A stretch of 64,000 bases of DNA from CAIQQQ01 sp040399685. Lineage in GTDB: Bacteria; Pseudomonadota; Alphaproteobacteria; Acetobacterales; Acetobacteraceae. The stretch covers positions 1-64,000 of the forward strand of contig JBBART010000008.1 in the NCBI GenBank assembly GCA_040399685.1. Direction: 5' to 3'. Below the pieces are notes generated by a model. It had not been told where the DNA came from. It searched no databases and saw only the letters and a program-made list of their open reading frames with translations. Shown here piece by piece: positions 44,267 through 53,500 of the stretch. The position numbers were made by a program, and so were the translations under genes. Positions within the stretch are counted from its first letter, which is position 1. Every line of letters begins with the position of its first letter.

Positions 44267-45787
44267 ATGAAATCCGCCATGTCTGCAACCTTCCATGCCG
44301 CGATGGGCGCGGCTCTCATGCTGTTGGTGGCCCCGCCCTGTGCGCGCGCCGCGGGAGACTCAAAGCTGTCGCTGACGAGTTTTGTGCAGTCCGTCATGCG
44401 TTCCGACGACACCATCGCCACCAGGCGCCTGGATTTGAGCCTGGCGGAAACTGATATCGACGTCGCGCGGGGCGGGTTTGAGCCTGTGGCCTTCATCCAG
44501 GGGCGTCAGGATGAGAGCAACATTCAGAACACGGCGCAGCAAAGGGCCCAATATGGCAATTTGAGCGTCTATGACGCCAAGACCACCGAGATGAAGACCG
44601 GCATCGCAACCCATGTGTTCACGGGCACGGATGTCGAGATCGCCTACAAGGTCGACCGCTATCGCAACAACCTGCAGCCGCCGGACGTGGCGGGAAAGGA
44701 ATACCGGTCGACCCCGGCAATCACCATTACCCAGCCGCTGATCCGGGGCGCGGGCATTGCCGTCAACCGGGCGCCGATCACCATTGCCGAACACGACATG
44801 CAGATCGCCTCCCAGGCGTTGCGCCAAACGGTGCAGCAGCGGCTAATGGATGCTGTTGGTGCTTACATCTCGGCGCAGGAAGCAACCGAGCGTGTGCGGC
44901 TTGGCAAAGCATCTCTGGATATTGCCGAGACGATGCTAAAGTCGTCCGAGCGTCTGGTATCCGCCGGGCTGCGCGGTGCTGGCGCGGTTGTCGAGGCACA
45001 GACCGTTCGCGACATCCACAAGGTGCAACTTGGTCGTGCCCGCCAGGACCTGAACGATGCGCGCAACACGATGCGCATGCTGTTGCTGGCCGATGGCAGC
45101 GCGGACAACGCAGCCCCGGCCGCTACATCCATCGGGGTGGTTGACCCTATTTCCCAGCGCGAGCTGAAGATTCCGGCCAATGACGTGTTGCGCAGCGCGG
45201 CGTTTCAGAACCGACCTGAAACCCGTATGGCGGATTTGCGGGTGGAACGCGAAAAATTGCGGATCATGGTGGCTGAAAACCAGCTGAAGCCGCAACTGGA
45301 CCTGAACGCGAGCTACGATTTCGACGGCCTGTCCACCAGCCCACGCTCATCGCTGGACCTGGCGCTCAGGGGGCCGCACCGCACATGGGGCGTTGGCATC
45401 GAGCTTCGGGTTCCCTTGCAGGGCAACATCCGTGCGCAGGCACAACTCAGCGCCGCCCAGATGCGCAAGGGCCAGGCCTCAACGGCGGCCCTTGCCGCGC
45501 GCCGGCGTCTGGCCAATGAGGTGGAGGCAACCGTCAGGGCCGCGACACTGGCGATCGATCAACTTGCCGATCAGCGGCGGTTGGTGAAAAGCCAAGAAGA
45601 GTTGCTGCGCTTTGCACAGTCCCAAACCGATAGCGGCCGCCTGTCCAGCCTGGAATTGCTGCGGCGCCAGTTGGAATTGCGCCGTGAGGAGGAACAACTC
45701 CTGACCCGCCGTTCGGCAGTGGTGCGGGCATCCTACGCGCTGGCCTTCAGTGGCGGCACGCTGGCCGCCGAACTTGGGGTGGAATGA
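44267..45787 (+). CDS. TolC-like outer membrane efflux protein
   Basis: This is an outer-membrane factor of about 506 residues. A signal peptide (hydrophobic MGAALMLLVAPPCARAAG) is followed by two TolC-type halves: long helical segments (for example EHDMQIASQALRQTVQQRL, and the end region of EEEQLLTRRSAVVRASYAL), with beta segments such as ITITQPLIRGAG between them. It would form the trans-periplasmic duct for the giant protein. The start is uncertain: ATG 44240 and 44279 are alternatives, none with a strong ribosome site; 44267 gives the most typical signal peptide. It lies 138 bp after the giant ORF and overlaps the adaptor gene by ATGA, so the two are co-translated. TolC partners an ABC exporter in type I secretion, but none is present here. 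Confidence 0.85.
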   Translation: MKSAMSATFHAAMGAALMLLVAPPCARAAGDSKLSLTSFVQSVMRSDDTIATRRLDLSLAETDIDVARGGFEPVAFIQGRQDESNIQNTAQQRAQYGNLSVYDAKTTEMKTGIATHVFTGTDVEIAYKVDRYRNNLQPPDVAGKEYRSTPAITITQPLIRGAGIAVNRAPITIAEHDMQIASQALRQTVQQRLMDAVGAYISAQEATERVRLGKASLDIAETMLKSSERLVSAGLRGAGAVVEAQTVRDIHKVQLGRARQDLNDARNTMRMLLLADGSADNAAPAATSIGVVDPISQRELKIPANDVLRSAAFQNRPETRMADLRVEREKLRIMVAENQLKPQLDLNASYDFDGLSTSPRSSLDLALRGPHRTWGVGIELRVPLQGNIRAQAQLSAAQMRKGQASTAALAARRRLANEVEATVRAATLAIDQLADQRRLVKSQEELLRFAQSQTDSGRLSSLELLRRQLELRREEEQLLTRRSAVVRASYALAFSGGTLAAELGVE

Positions 45788-46599
45788 CCATGCGCCATCT
45801 GAAAGGCGTTCTCCTCGTAGCACTTCTGGCGCTGCCCGGCCCGGGCTTTGCGGCGGAAACCTGGGTGTCCGGCTACACGCGCGCCATCGCCGATCTGAAC
45901 CTTGCCTTGCCGGTCAGCGGGCGTGTCGATGCGTTGCACGTGGCCGAAGGCGACAGGGTTGAGGCGGGCGGCGTGCTGCTCAACCTCGATAACCGGCTTG
46001 AGACCATCGAGATGGATCGGCGCCGGGCGATCTATGAAAATCGCGCCGAACTGAATGCGGCCTTGGCCCGCCAGCCTATTTTGGCGCTTCAACTGCGCTC
46101 GGCGCGCGCCATCTTCTCGGCCAATGCCTCCATCAGCCGTGAAGATGTGCAGGCCAAGGAACTCGCCGCCCTCTCGGGTGCGAGCGAAATCGAAGTGCGA
46201 CGCGCGGCCGTTGAAGTGCAGCGTCATGAATATGAGGCAGCCCGCGAAGTGCTGGACCGGCGCACCTTGCGTGCGCCCGTGGCCGGGCGCGTCGTTCGGG
46301 TGATGCGCTTTCCGGGCGAAAGCGTCCAGGCGAACGAAACCATCCTGCGCTTTGTCAGCCTGGACCGGATCTTGTTCGTCGGCGGCGTCGAGGAACATGC
46401 CGCCCGCACCCTGAAGCTGGGTGGCCCTGCTTCGGTGATGCTGGAGAGCGATGTCGGCGAGGAACTGGTGGAGGGCACCATCCGTTTGATTGCGCCCGTT
46501 ACCGATCCTGCCAGCGGACTCGTGGAGGTGCGTGTCGAAATCACCAATCCCGACGAGCATTTCCGCGGTGGTTCCCGCGCGCGGCTGCGGCTGCCGTAA
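45784..46599 (+). CDS. Periplasmic adaptor (HlyD/RND membrane-fusion family)
   Basis: This 271-residue adaptor protein has an N-terminal signal sequence (GVLLVALLALPGPGFAA), then a lipoyl half (ALPVSGRVDALHVAEGDRVEAGGVLL), an alpha-hairpin, the second half (LRAPVAGRVVRVMRFPGESV) and a beta-barrel region to the end (GLVEVRVEITNP). It is short for the family and has no membrane helix after cleavage, like RND-type adaptors. The start ATG overlaps the stop of the TolC-like gene (ATGA); a second ATG two codons on is possible. It probably bridges TolC to an inner-membrane component. It is a third HlyD-type domain in the locus, besides those fused to the M50 and GAF proteins. Confidence 0.85.
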   Translation: MTMRHLKGVLLVALLALPGPGFAAETWVSGYTRAIADLNLALPVSGRVDALHVAEGDRVEAGGVLLNLDNRLETIEMDRRRAIYENRAELNAALARQPILALQLRSARAIFSANASISREDVQAKELAALSGASEIEVRRAAVEVQRHEYEAAREVLDRRTLRAPVAGRVVRVMRFPGESVQANETILRFVSLDRILFVGGVEEHAARTLKLGGPASVMLESDVGEELVEGTIRLIAPVTDPASGLVEVRVEITNPDEHFRGGSRARLRLP

Positions 46600-46681
46600 C
46601 GGCACGTGCCGCTCTGAATTTCCCAGGCACCGGCGGCTCATCGTTCGCGGGTGCACTCCCCCAAAAAGATACGGAATCCCT

Positions 46682-48112
46682 ATGATCATCGACGCCCTCT
46701 ATTCTGTCGCCCGGCAGCGGCCGGATCATGCTGCCCTGATCTACAATGATGGTGTTGTCTCCTATCGCGATCTGTTTCGCATGGTGGAGGGCCTGCGCCA
46801 GCATTTGGCTCCACTGGCCCTGCCGGAGGGCGGGGTGGCCGTGCTCTGCATCGATGGCCTGGCGGATGGATGGGTCGCGACCCTGGCCTTGCGGGCTCTT
46901 GGACTGACCACGATTTCGGTGCCTGCGCTGGCGCGGGTGGCGGAACTGAATCTGCCCAATATTGTTTGTGTGGTCACGTCCGCCCAGGAGCCGCATCACG
47001 ACGGCCTGGCCGACACCTATCCGCGCGTGCGGTTGCAGATGGATGTGCTGCGGGCCGCCCTGGCATCGCCGGAACTCGATGAGATGCCGGCGCCGGGCAA
47101 GGCGTCTGCCCATATCTTCCTCACCTCTGGCACAACCGGCCGGCCCAAGAAGCTGTTGGTCAATGGTGCGGTGATGATGCAGAGATGCCAGTCCCGCACA
47201 GTGTCGTTCGGGTTGGATGTGAACACGGTCATGTTCCTCGGCGCTTATGGCCCATGGTCGGGGCCGGGCCAAACCTATCCGCTCGCGGTGTGGTTGTTGG
47301 GTGGCACCATCGTGATGGGGCAGGGCAGTGACCCCTATGGCGCGTTCCAGCACCCCGCCATCACGCATGTGCATGTGGGTGCGGCGATGCTCGCAGACCT
47401 GGTTGCAGCGATCCCCTCTGGGCAGCCCCGGCGGCCGCATATTTTCATCATGAGCGGCACCAGTGCGTTGCCAAATGTGGTGGCGCGTGCGGTGCACGAG
47501 CGGATCACCAGCAATCTCTTCGAGTTTGTGTCGAGCACCGAGGTATCGCCGTTTCTGTCCGTGCAGGTGCTGGCCACCGCGCAGCCGCGTCGCTATCAGA
47601 TCGTGGCTGGTCGTGAGGTCCGCATTGTCGCGCCGGATGGGACGCCAGCCGGTGTGGATCAGGTTGGCGAGATCTGGGTCCGACTCGTGGACGCTGTTTC
47701 GGGGTATCTCGACGATCCTGAAACATCGCAACGTTTCTTCCGGGACGGCTGCTTCATCACCGGCGATCTCGCCAGCATGGATGCCTGCGGGTTGATCACC
47801 CTGCATGGCCGGGCCACCGAGATACTGAGCCTGGCTGTCGGCAAACTTGCAGTCGTGCCGTTGGAACATGGCATTCGCGACAGGCTGCAGGTGACGCAGG
47901 TCTGTCTCGTTCAGAGCGCCGGTATCGTAACAGACTTACATTTGTTCATCGAGGCCCCGGCCGGCTTGCCCACCCAGGCGATCGGTGAGGCGGTTGCTGA
48001 ATTTCTGGGCGGTTTAGGCCCCGTTTCCGTGCATGTGGTGGCTGCGGTGCCGCGCAAATCGTATGGCAAGCTCGACCGTGCGGCGACGTTGGCGATGATT
48101 CCGCTGGGCTGA
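46682..48112 (+). CDS. Adenylate-forming (ANL superfamily) ligase-like enzyme
   Basis: This 476-residue member of the acyl/aryl-CoA synthetase, NRPS adenylation and luciferase superfamily activates a carboxylate as an acyl-AMP. Motifs are the P-loop LTSGTTGRPKK, STEVSP (A5-like), FITGDLAS (A7) and a hinge GRATEILSLAVGKL where GRxxDxIKxxG is usual. The end, PRKSYGKLDR, carries the A10 Lys. It is shorter than acyl-CoA synthetases (about 520-560 residues), mainly in the N-terminal part. It starts 82 bp after the adaptor gene and ends 180 bp before the HfaA-like gene. No acyl carrier protein or synthase is nearby, so the substrate is unknown. A role in modifying surface material is speculation. 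Confidence 0.8.
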   Translation: MIIDALYSVARQRPDHAALIYNDGVVSYRDLFRMVEGLRQHLAPLALPEGGVAVLCIDGLADGWVATLALRALGLTTISVPALARVAELNLPNIVCVVTSAQEPHHDGLADTYPRVRLQMDVLRAALASPELDEMPAPGKASAHIFLTSGTTGRPKKLLVNGAVMMQRCQSRTVSFGLDVNTVMFLGAYGPWSGPGQTYPLAVWLLGGTIVMGQGSDPYGAFQHPAITHVHVGAAMLADLVAAIPSGQPRRPHIFIMSGTSALPNVVARAVHERITSNLFEFVSSTEVSPFLSVQVLATAQPRRYQIVAGREVRIVAPDGTPAGVDQVGEIWVRLVDAVSGYLDDPETSQRFFRDGCFITGDLASMDACGLITLHGRATEILSLAVGKLAVVPLEHGIRDRLQVTQVCLVQSAGIVTDLHLFIEAPAGLPTQAIGEAVAEFLGGLGPVSVHVVAAVPRKSYGKLDRAATLAMIPLG

Positions 48113-48292
48113 ATGATACAATCTGTGAGGCTGTGCGCATCCCAACAGGTCGTACATCCTGAATGTCCACAACTGCGAGGCAATTGTAAAAAATATACTC
48201 TTAATAAAGAGTTAAAAACATACATTTTTCAATTCGATGTTGCGATCAAAGGAATGTAACACTCTCCAGCGGTGCTGCCCCTGGGAGGCGTA
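48113..48292. promoter_or_regulatory. AT-rich leader before the hfaABD-like genes
   Basis: This 180-bp gap becomes AT-rich at about 48,185-48,250 and holds a 6-bp inverted repeat, ACTCTT-AATA-AAGAGT (48,197-48,212), that could be an operator. It ends in a strong ribosome site, GGGAGG, 4 bp before the ATG at 48,293. A promoter for the downstream genes is likely here. Confidence 0.45.
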
Positions 48293-48982
48293 ATGTTCTC
48301 GTCATTTGTTAACCTTGCCGAAACCTGCAAGCTTGGTCGCGCCGCGAAGATGTTGTTCGCGGTCCTGATTGCCGGAGTTGCAGGGGTGGGTGGCGGACTA
48401 TCGTCCGTTCACGCAAACGAACTCGGTGGCAACACCGGGTATCAGTTCATCACTCCATCCGACCGAAGCGTTGCCATTGGGGCCGCCGATCTGATGGGGA
48501 AATATGGTGGTGGTTATTACCAGCAGTGGCAAAATAACTACACCTACAACACGTATAACTCCACGTCGTCGGTGATCAACGGCAACCAGGTGAACTGCTC
48601 GCTCAGTTCCTCGGCCACCGGGAATTCCGGCTCTACCTCTGGATATGCGTCCACCGCCTCGCCGTCTGTTTCCAGCACGCCATCCGTCTCCTCGTACGCG
48701 GCTGGAAACCAGGCGTCTGGCTCGACCGCGGGCAGCACAGGAACGCTGGCCGCGCCGTTGAACTCGGTGCAGGGCGCCTATGGCAGTCCGGTCGGGTCGG
48801 CCGTGACAGGCACCGTGTCCAGCGCGGGCGTGGGGCAGCTTAATTCCGGCTTCAGCAGCAGCACCCAGGCGTTGAACACAAACCAATCGGCCACAAACAG
48901 CCCTGCCACTTCGGCCGTCGCCAACAGTTCGGCGTGCTCGGGTTCCGGAATTGGCGCCGGTGCGGTGTCATCCTGGAAATGA
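48293..48982 (+). CDS. hfaA: HfaA-like secreted curlin-type protein
   Basis: This is a 229-residue secreted protein. A long signal region (hydrophobic FAVLIAGVAGVGGGLSSVHA) is followed by a conserved-looking block (NTGYQFITPSDRSVAIGAADLM, Tyr/Gln/Asn-rich NQVNCSLSSSATGN). A Ser/Gly/Thr/Ala-rich low-complexity tail makes up the second half. I chose the ATG at 48293 because GGGAGG lies just upstream; the GTG 7 codons earlier has no such site. It directly precedes a CsgG/HfaB-like gene with an ATGA overlap, as hfaA precedes hfaB in Caulobacter. The hfaA call rests on order and composition more than on sequence; the tail is longer than I expect for HfaA. Confidence 0.5.
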   Translation: MFSSFVNLAETCKLGRAAKMLFAVLIAGVAGVGGGLSSVHANELGGNTGYQFITPSDRSVAIGAADLMGKYGGGYYQQWQNNYTYNTYNSTSSVINGNQVNCSLSSSATGNSGSTSGYASTASPSVSSTPSVSSYAAGNQASGSTAGSTGTLAAPLNSVQGAYGSPVGSAVTGTVSSAGVGQLNSGFSSSTQALNTNQSATNSPATSAVANSSACSGSGIGAGAVSSWK

Positions 48983-50526
48983 ACAAGAATCATACGCATA
49001 TGAAGTATCGTCAGTCGTTCGGTCGGGTTGCGTGCGCGATGGGCCTTCTGGGAATGTCCGGCTGCGCCCAGTTCACCTATCGCCGCCAGGGGCCCGAATC
49101 GGCCCCGATCATCCGTGGCCCGGCCATCACCAACAACTCAACGCTGCTTGAGCCGCTGTTCGCCTGCTATCGCGACGCGCTGTTGGCCAGCGGCAAGGGC
49201 GCCGAGCCGCTTTCGATCAGCGTTGGCGAAGTTCGTGACTACACCGGCAAGTCCAGCATCAACGAAGGTGCCGCGCTGACCCAGGGCGCCACCTTGATGG
49301 TGATGTCCGCGCTCGGCCGTATATCGCCCGCCGTGCGCCTGCACGAGCGGTTCGACCCGCGCGTGGGCGAGTTGGAATTGATCTATGCCGACCGTCGCCA
49401 ATTGGGCGATGGCCGTGCGTATGGCGTGCCGGGCGGCGCGCCAGACCAGATGCAGCGGGTGCCGTGGGTGCCTTATGCTGGCGGCACCATCATGAATTCG
49501 CGTTACTTCATTGTCGGTGGCATCACCGAACTGAACTGGAACGTGCAGTCCGCCGGTTTGGATGCACGCGTTGACGGCGCGGGCCCTGCGGCGCGCACCT
49601 TCACCGCCAGCATCGGCGCTGACCTGCGCATCGTCGACACCCGCAGCCTCGTGGTGCTGCGCACCGTGTCGTTGCAAAAGCAGGTGACGGGGCATGAGGT
49701 GGATGTGAACATCTTCCGCTTCATCGGCAACCGGCTGTTCGATATCAGCGGCGGCACCAAGAACCAGGAGCCGATCCAGCTTGCCGTGCGCGCCACGCTT
49801 GAGATGGGCGTGCTGGAGCTGTTGGCGTCGGTCAGCGGCGTGTCCTACGAGGGCTGTGCGTCCACGGCGGTGGAGGCCGGTATGCTGAGCTCCAGCTATG
49901 ACCTGACCACACCGCGCACGGCGGCCGTCTCGCCTGTTCCGCCGTTTGTGCCGGTGCCTTTGCCGACCGAGGCGTTGATGCAGTCTGGCTCGCCGCCTGC
50001 ACCTGCGCGTGCCGCTGCGCCGGCGCCTCGGGCTCCGCGGGGCATTCCCCTGCCGCCGCCTGATGCGCCGCAGGCGTCGCGCCCGGATGCTGCGATGCGC
50101 CCGGCCATCCCATCGTTCCTGCAGGGGCCGCAATTGCTGCCGCCGCCGGGTTCGTTGAGCCTGTCGCCGTCCGGTGCCGGCGGCGGGGTTCGCCCACCGC
50201 TTGCCACAGACCCGAGCGCGTATCCCGATCCGCAACGGCAATCCCAGCCTGCTGTCGGCACCGAGGCGCCGCCGCCGCGTGCCGAGGCGGTGCCGGAGCG
50301 GGCGCCCGCGCCACTGACGGCCATTCCTGAAGCCGACCGCCCGGAGCCGCCGCCACCGCAGGCGATCCGCACGCTTGGCAGTAATTCCGCAACCCCCGCC
50401 CTTGGCGGAAAGGTAGCCGAACGCATCTTGCTTTCCGGATTTCTGGGAAAGCCGGGTGTGGGCTTGACGAAGAATAAACCCCGTAAGCAAGAGCCCGTTG
50501 TTCTGGCTCTTGGCCTGCCATTTTGA
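48979..50526 (+). CDS. hfaB: CsgG/HfaB-like outer membrane secretion lipoprotein
   Basis: This protein has about 515 residues. A lipoprotein signal ends in the lipobox MSGC (Cys 29 from ATG 48979, Cys 22 from the alternative ATG 49000). Residues about 45-290 form a CsgG-type domain: ISVGEVRDYTGK, GGITELNWN, ASIGADLRIVDTRSLVVLRTVSLQKQVTG and VRATLEMGVLELLA. CsgG makes a nonameric outer-membrane pore exporting curli subunits; HfaB does the equivalent for holdfast anchors. About 190 residues of Pro/Ala-rich tail follow, which is unusual and may reach into the periplasm or bind the adhesin. The start overlaps the HfaA-like stop (ATGA). The next gene, an HfaD-like adhesin, lies 52 bp downstream. 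Confidence 0.82.
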   Translation: MNKNHTHMKYRQSFGRVACAMGLLGMSGCAQFTYRRQGPESAPIIRGPAITNNSTLLEPLFACYRDALLASGKGAEPLSISVGEVRDYTGKSSINEGAALTQGATLMVMSALGRISPAVRLHERFDPRVGELELIYADRRQLGDGRAYGVPGGAPDQMQRVPWVPYAGGTIMNSRYFIVGGITELNWNVQSAGLDARVDGAGPAARTFTASIGADLRIVDTRSLVVLRTVSLQKQVTGHEVDVNIFRFIGNRLFDISGGTKNQEPIQLAVRATLEMGVLELLASVSGVSYEGCASTAVEAGMLSSSYDLTTPRTAAVSPVPPFVPVPLPTEALMQSGSPPAPARAAAPAPRAPRGIPLPPPDAPQASRPDAAMRPAIPSFLQGPQLLPPPGSLSLSPSGAGGGVRPPLATDPSAYPDPQRQSQPAVGTEAPPPRAEAVPERAPAPLTAIPEADRPEPPPPQAIRTLGSNSATPALGGKVAERILLSGFLGKPGVGLTKNKPRKQEPVVLALGLPF

Positions 50527-50578
50527 TCTGTCTGCGACGCGTAAACGGTCAATCGACAAAAATTGTTAGGAATATTCC

Positions 50579-53500
50579 GTGAAAAATAGGCAACTTCTCC
50601 TATCTGGAACGTCGGCGCTCGCGCTGCTCGTTCTGGTCGCTGGGGCGCAGCAGGCGCAGGCGACAGGCTTCGACCGCAACTTCGTCTTCGGTACCACCAG
50701 CAACGTCGTCACCGCGACAACGGCCGCTTCGCCGACCGTCGGCGCCATTGCGGCGTTGTCGTCGCAGGTCAACAACCAGCTTCAGGTCAACGCGGCCGTT
50801 GAGGGCAACTCCGCCACGACGCTCACCGGTGCCACTGTTGTTGGCGGCCCGTCCGCAACCTCGTCGAACCTGATGAGCGCCACTGCGATTGCCAACCAGT
50901 TCTCCAACGGCAGCGGCGCTGCCTATGTGGTTGACCCATCGGGCACGCCTGCCGCCGGCAACGCCGTCATCGGCACGTCGCAGTTGAACTACAACTCGTT
51001 GAACACGGCCAGCACCGCGCGTCTCGGGCAGGTTGCGACGACCTCGACCCAAACGATCACCGTGTCGAAGACGACGACTACCCCGTCTTATACGGGTGCG
51101 AACGGTGGGATGTATACCACTCACACAGGAAGTACTTATACCGTAATTTCGACAACCGGTACCACCCCATACCATACCGGCGACACTTTCAATTCCAGCG
51201 TCCTTAATAGCTCGTCCCCTAGCTTGGGAGCGATTGGACCGGACAGCTACGGCCTCGTTGGAACTCAGGCCTACCTTGTATTGTCCAGCACTACGACCTC
51301 CACATCGCAGTCGACCGTCGCGGTTGGCGGCACCGGTAACTCGGCCACATTCGTCGCCGATGCGGCTTACGGCGCCCCGGTTGCCGTCGACAACAACATC
51401 TTTGCCGCGCGTATCAACGGCAACCTGGCGCTGTCGTCCATCTCGGGCGGGCTTCCGCTCAGCGCCGTCGCAGCCGGTCCGGCCAGCGTTGCGCTCACGG
51501 GCTTCAATGCGTCGTCGCCGGTCGGCACCAGCATCGTCGTCACCGCGCCTATCTCGGTGTCGAACGTCCAGCAGAACCTGACCAACAACAAAACCGCCAC
51601 CAAGCTCACCGGCTCGGTTGCGAACACGCTGGTCAGCGCCTTGTTCGCCGGCACTGATCTCGGCTTCAACGGCGGCTCCGTTTCCGCTTCGGGCAACCAG
51701 ATCACCGCCAGCGCCGCGGGCAACTCCGCCACCGTCGGCGTGAACCTCAATGCCAGCAGCCTGCCTGTGTTCGCTGGCGGCGCCTCGGTGTTCTCCGCCC
51801 AGGGCAACAGCGCGACGGGTGGCAGCGGAACTGCTTCCAGCCTTGTTGTGGAAGCTCTCAACCAGAACAGCACCCTGCGCGTTCAGCAGGCTGACAGCAC
51901 CGGCGCGCTGTCCAACATGATCGGCTCCAACGCTGCGCTTTCGGGCAACAGCATCACCAGCCGCGCGGTGTTGAACGACATCACGGCGCAGACCCTGACG
52001 ACGGGTTCCACGCTGTATGCAGACGGCACCGGCGGCCAGAGCGGCCAGACCGTTGCGTTGCTGATCAGCCCGACCAACACCGACACCAACCCGACGCTGA
52101 CTTCGACGGCGGATTACGTGAACGCGGCTGTTCAGTCCAACAGCGGCAACGGCGCGTACAACACGGTTGCTGCCACGGCCAAGACCGACAACGCCGTTAT
52201 CGGCTATTTCGGCGGCGTGACGAACGGCACGGTCAACGTGCAGGGCAACGCCATCACCACCGCGGTGCAGGGCAACGGCGCCGTGCTGACCACAACGCTG
52301 CCCTACGCTGGCGGTGACTCGCATTCCGTGACGGCCGCGTTGCAGACCAATGACGGCATCGACCTGACCGGCACGCTGTCGGGCACGCGGGTGCGCGTCA
52401 GCGAGAGCGCCCAGCTGTCGGCCGATCTGTCGATCCCGACCTTCTCGACCGTGTCTGCGTCCAATGGCCCGGGCGGCACGCTGTCCAACGCCAACCTCAA
52501 CATCGGCTCGGCCACCTCGGCAGCGCTTGGCAACACGGTGTCTTCGACCGTGCTTGGCAACAACGCCACCGCATCGGCCATCGTCGGTCTGTCGGCTGAG
52601 AGCTCGGTCAACAGCCCGGCTTCGTTGGCATTGACCATTAGCTCTCCGGGATCGACCCCGGCTGGCACCCTCGTGTCCGTCACCGCACCGCTCTCGGTGG
52701 CTGTTGTCCAGCAGAACAGCGCCACGACGGTTGACTCCAACATCACCAATCCGCTGGCCTCGACCGGGAACAACCTGTTCCAGATCGACGCCTATAGCGG
52801 CCTGGCCACCGGCACGGCCACGATCGGCAACAACACGCTGCGGGCCACCGCTGCCGGCAATCTGGGTTCGGCAAGCGCTGCCGTGTCTGGCTTTGGCGGC
52901 AACACGATCAACGGCGGCGTGGGCGTTGCCACCGTGCAGGGCAACGTCGGCAGCGACGTGATGGCCTCGCTCGGCAACAACGGCCTCTCTGGCCCGGTTG
53001 CCGCGATTGGTATCGGCGCGCTGGACAACGCAACCGCACAGGTTGTGGGTAACCAGTTCGCTGCGGTTGCCGCTGGCAACTCCGCGTCGGGCAGCCTCAG
53101 CATCGCCTCTGGCACGATCGCCAGCGGGTCGCTCGCCACGGCGCCGCAGTTCACGTATGGCAGCGCAGTGGGCCAAACGGCGAACTACGCCGTTGGCAAC
53201 AGCCAGGTGAACGCCGGCACCACGGTGGTTGCCACCAACCTTGATGCACCGAGCTACGATGCCGCGGTGTCCTCCGGGTCGATGTCGTCCATCCTTGGCA
53301 CGGTCGGGTCGTTCCTCGGCCTGGGTTCGCTGAGCTCGCATCTGAACGTGGGCGCCGAAAGCTACAACAACGCCAACGCGTTGGTGAACGGCAACACCGT
53401 GTCCACCACGGCGCTGGGCAACGAATACGCCGCAGCCGCCACGGGCTTCGTGTCGGCCGCCGACAGCGCCTCGTCCTACACGTCGCTTGCCGTGTCGAAC

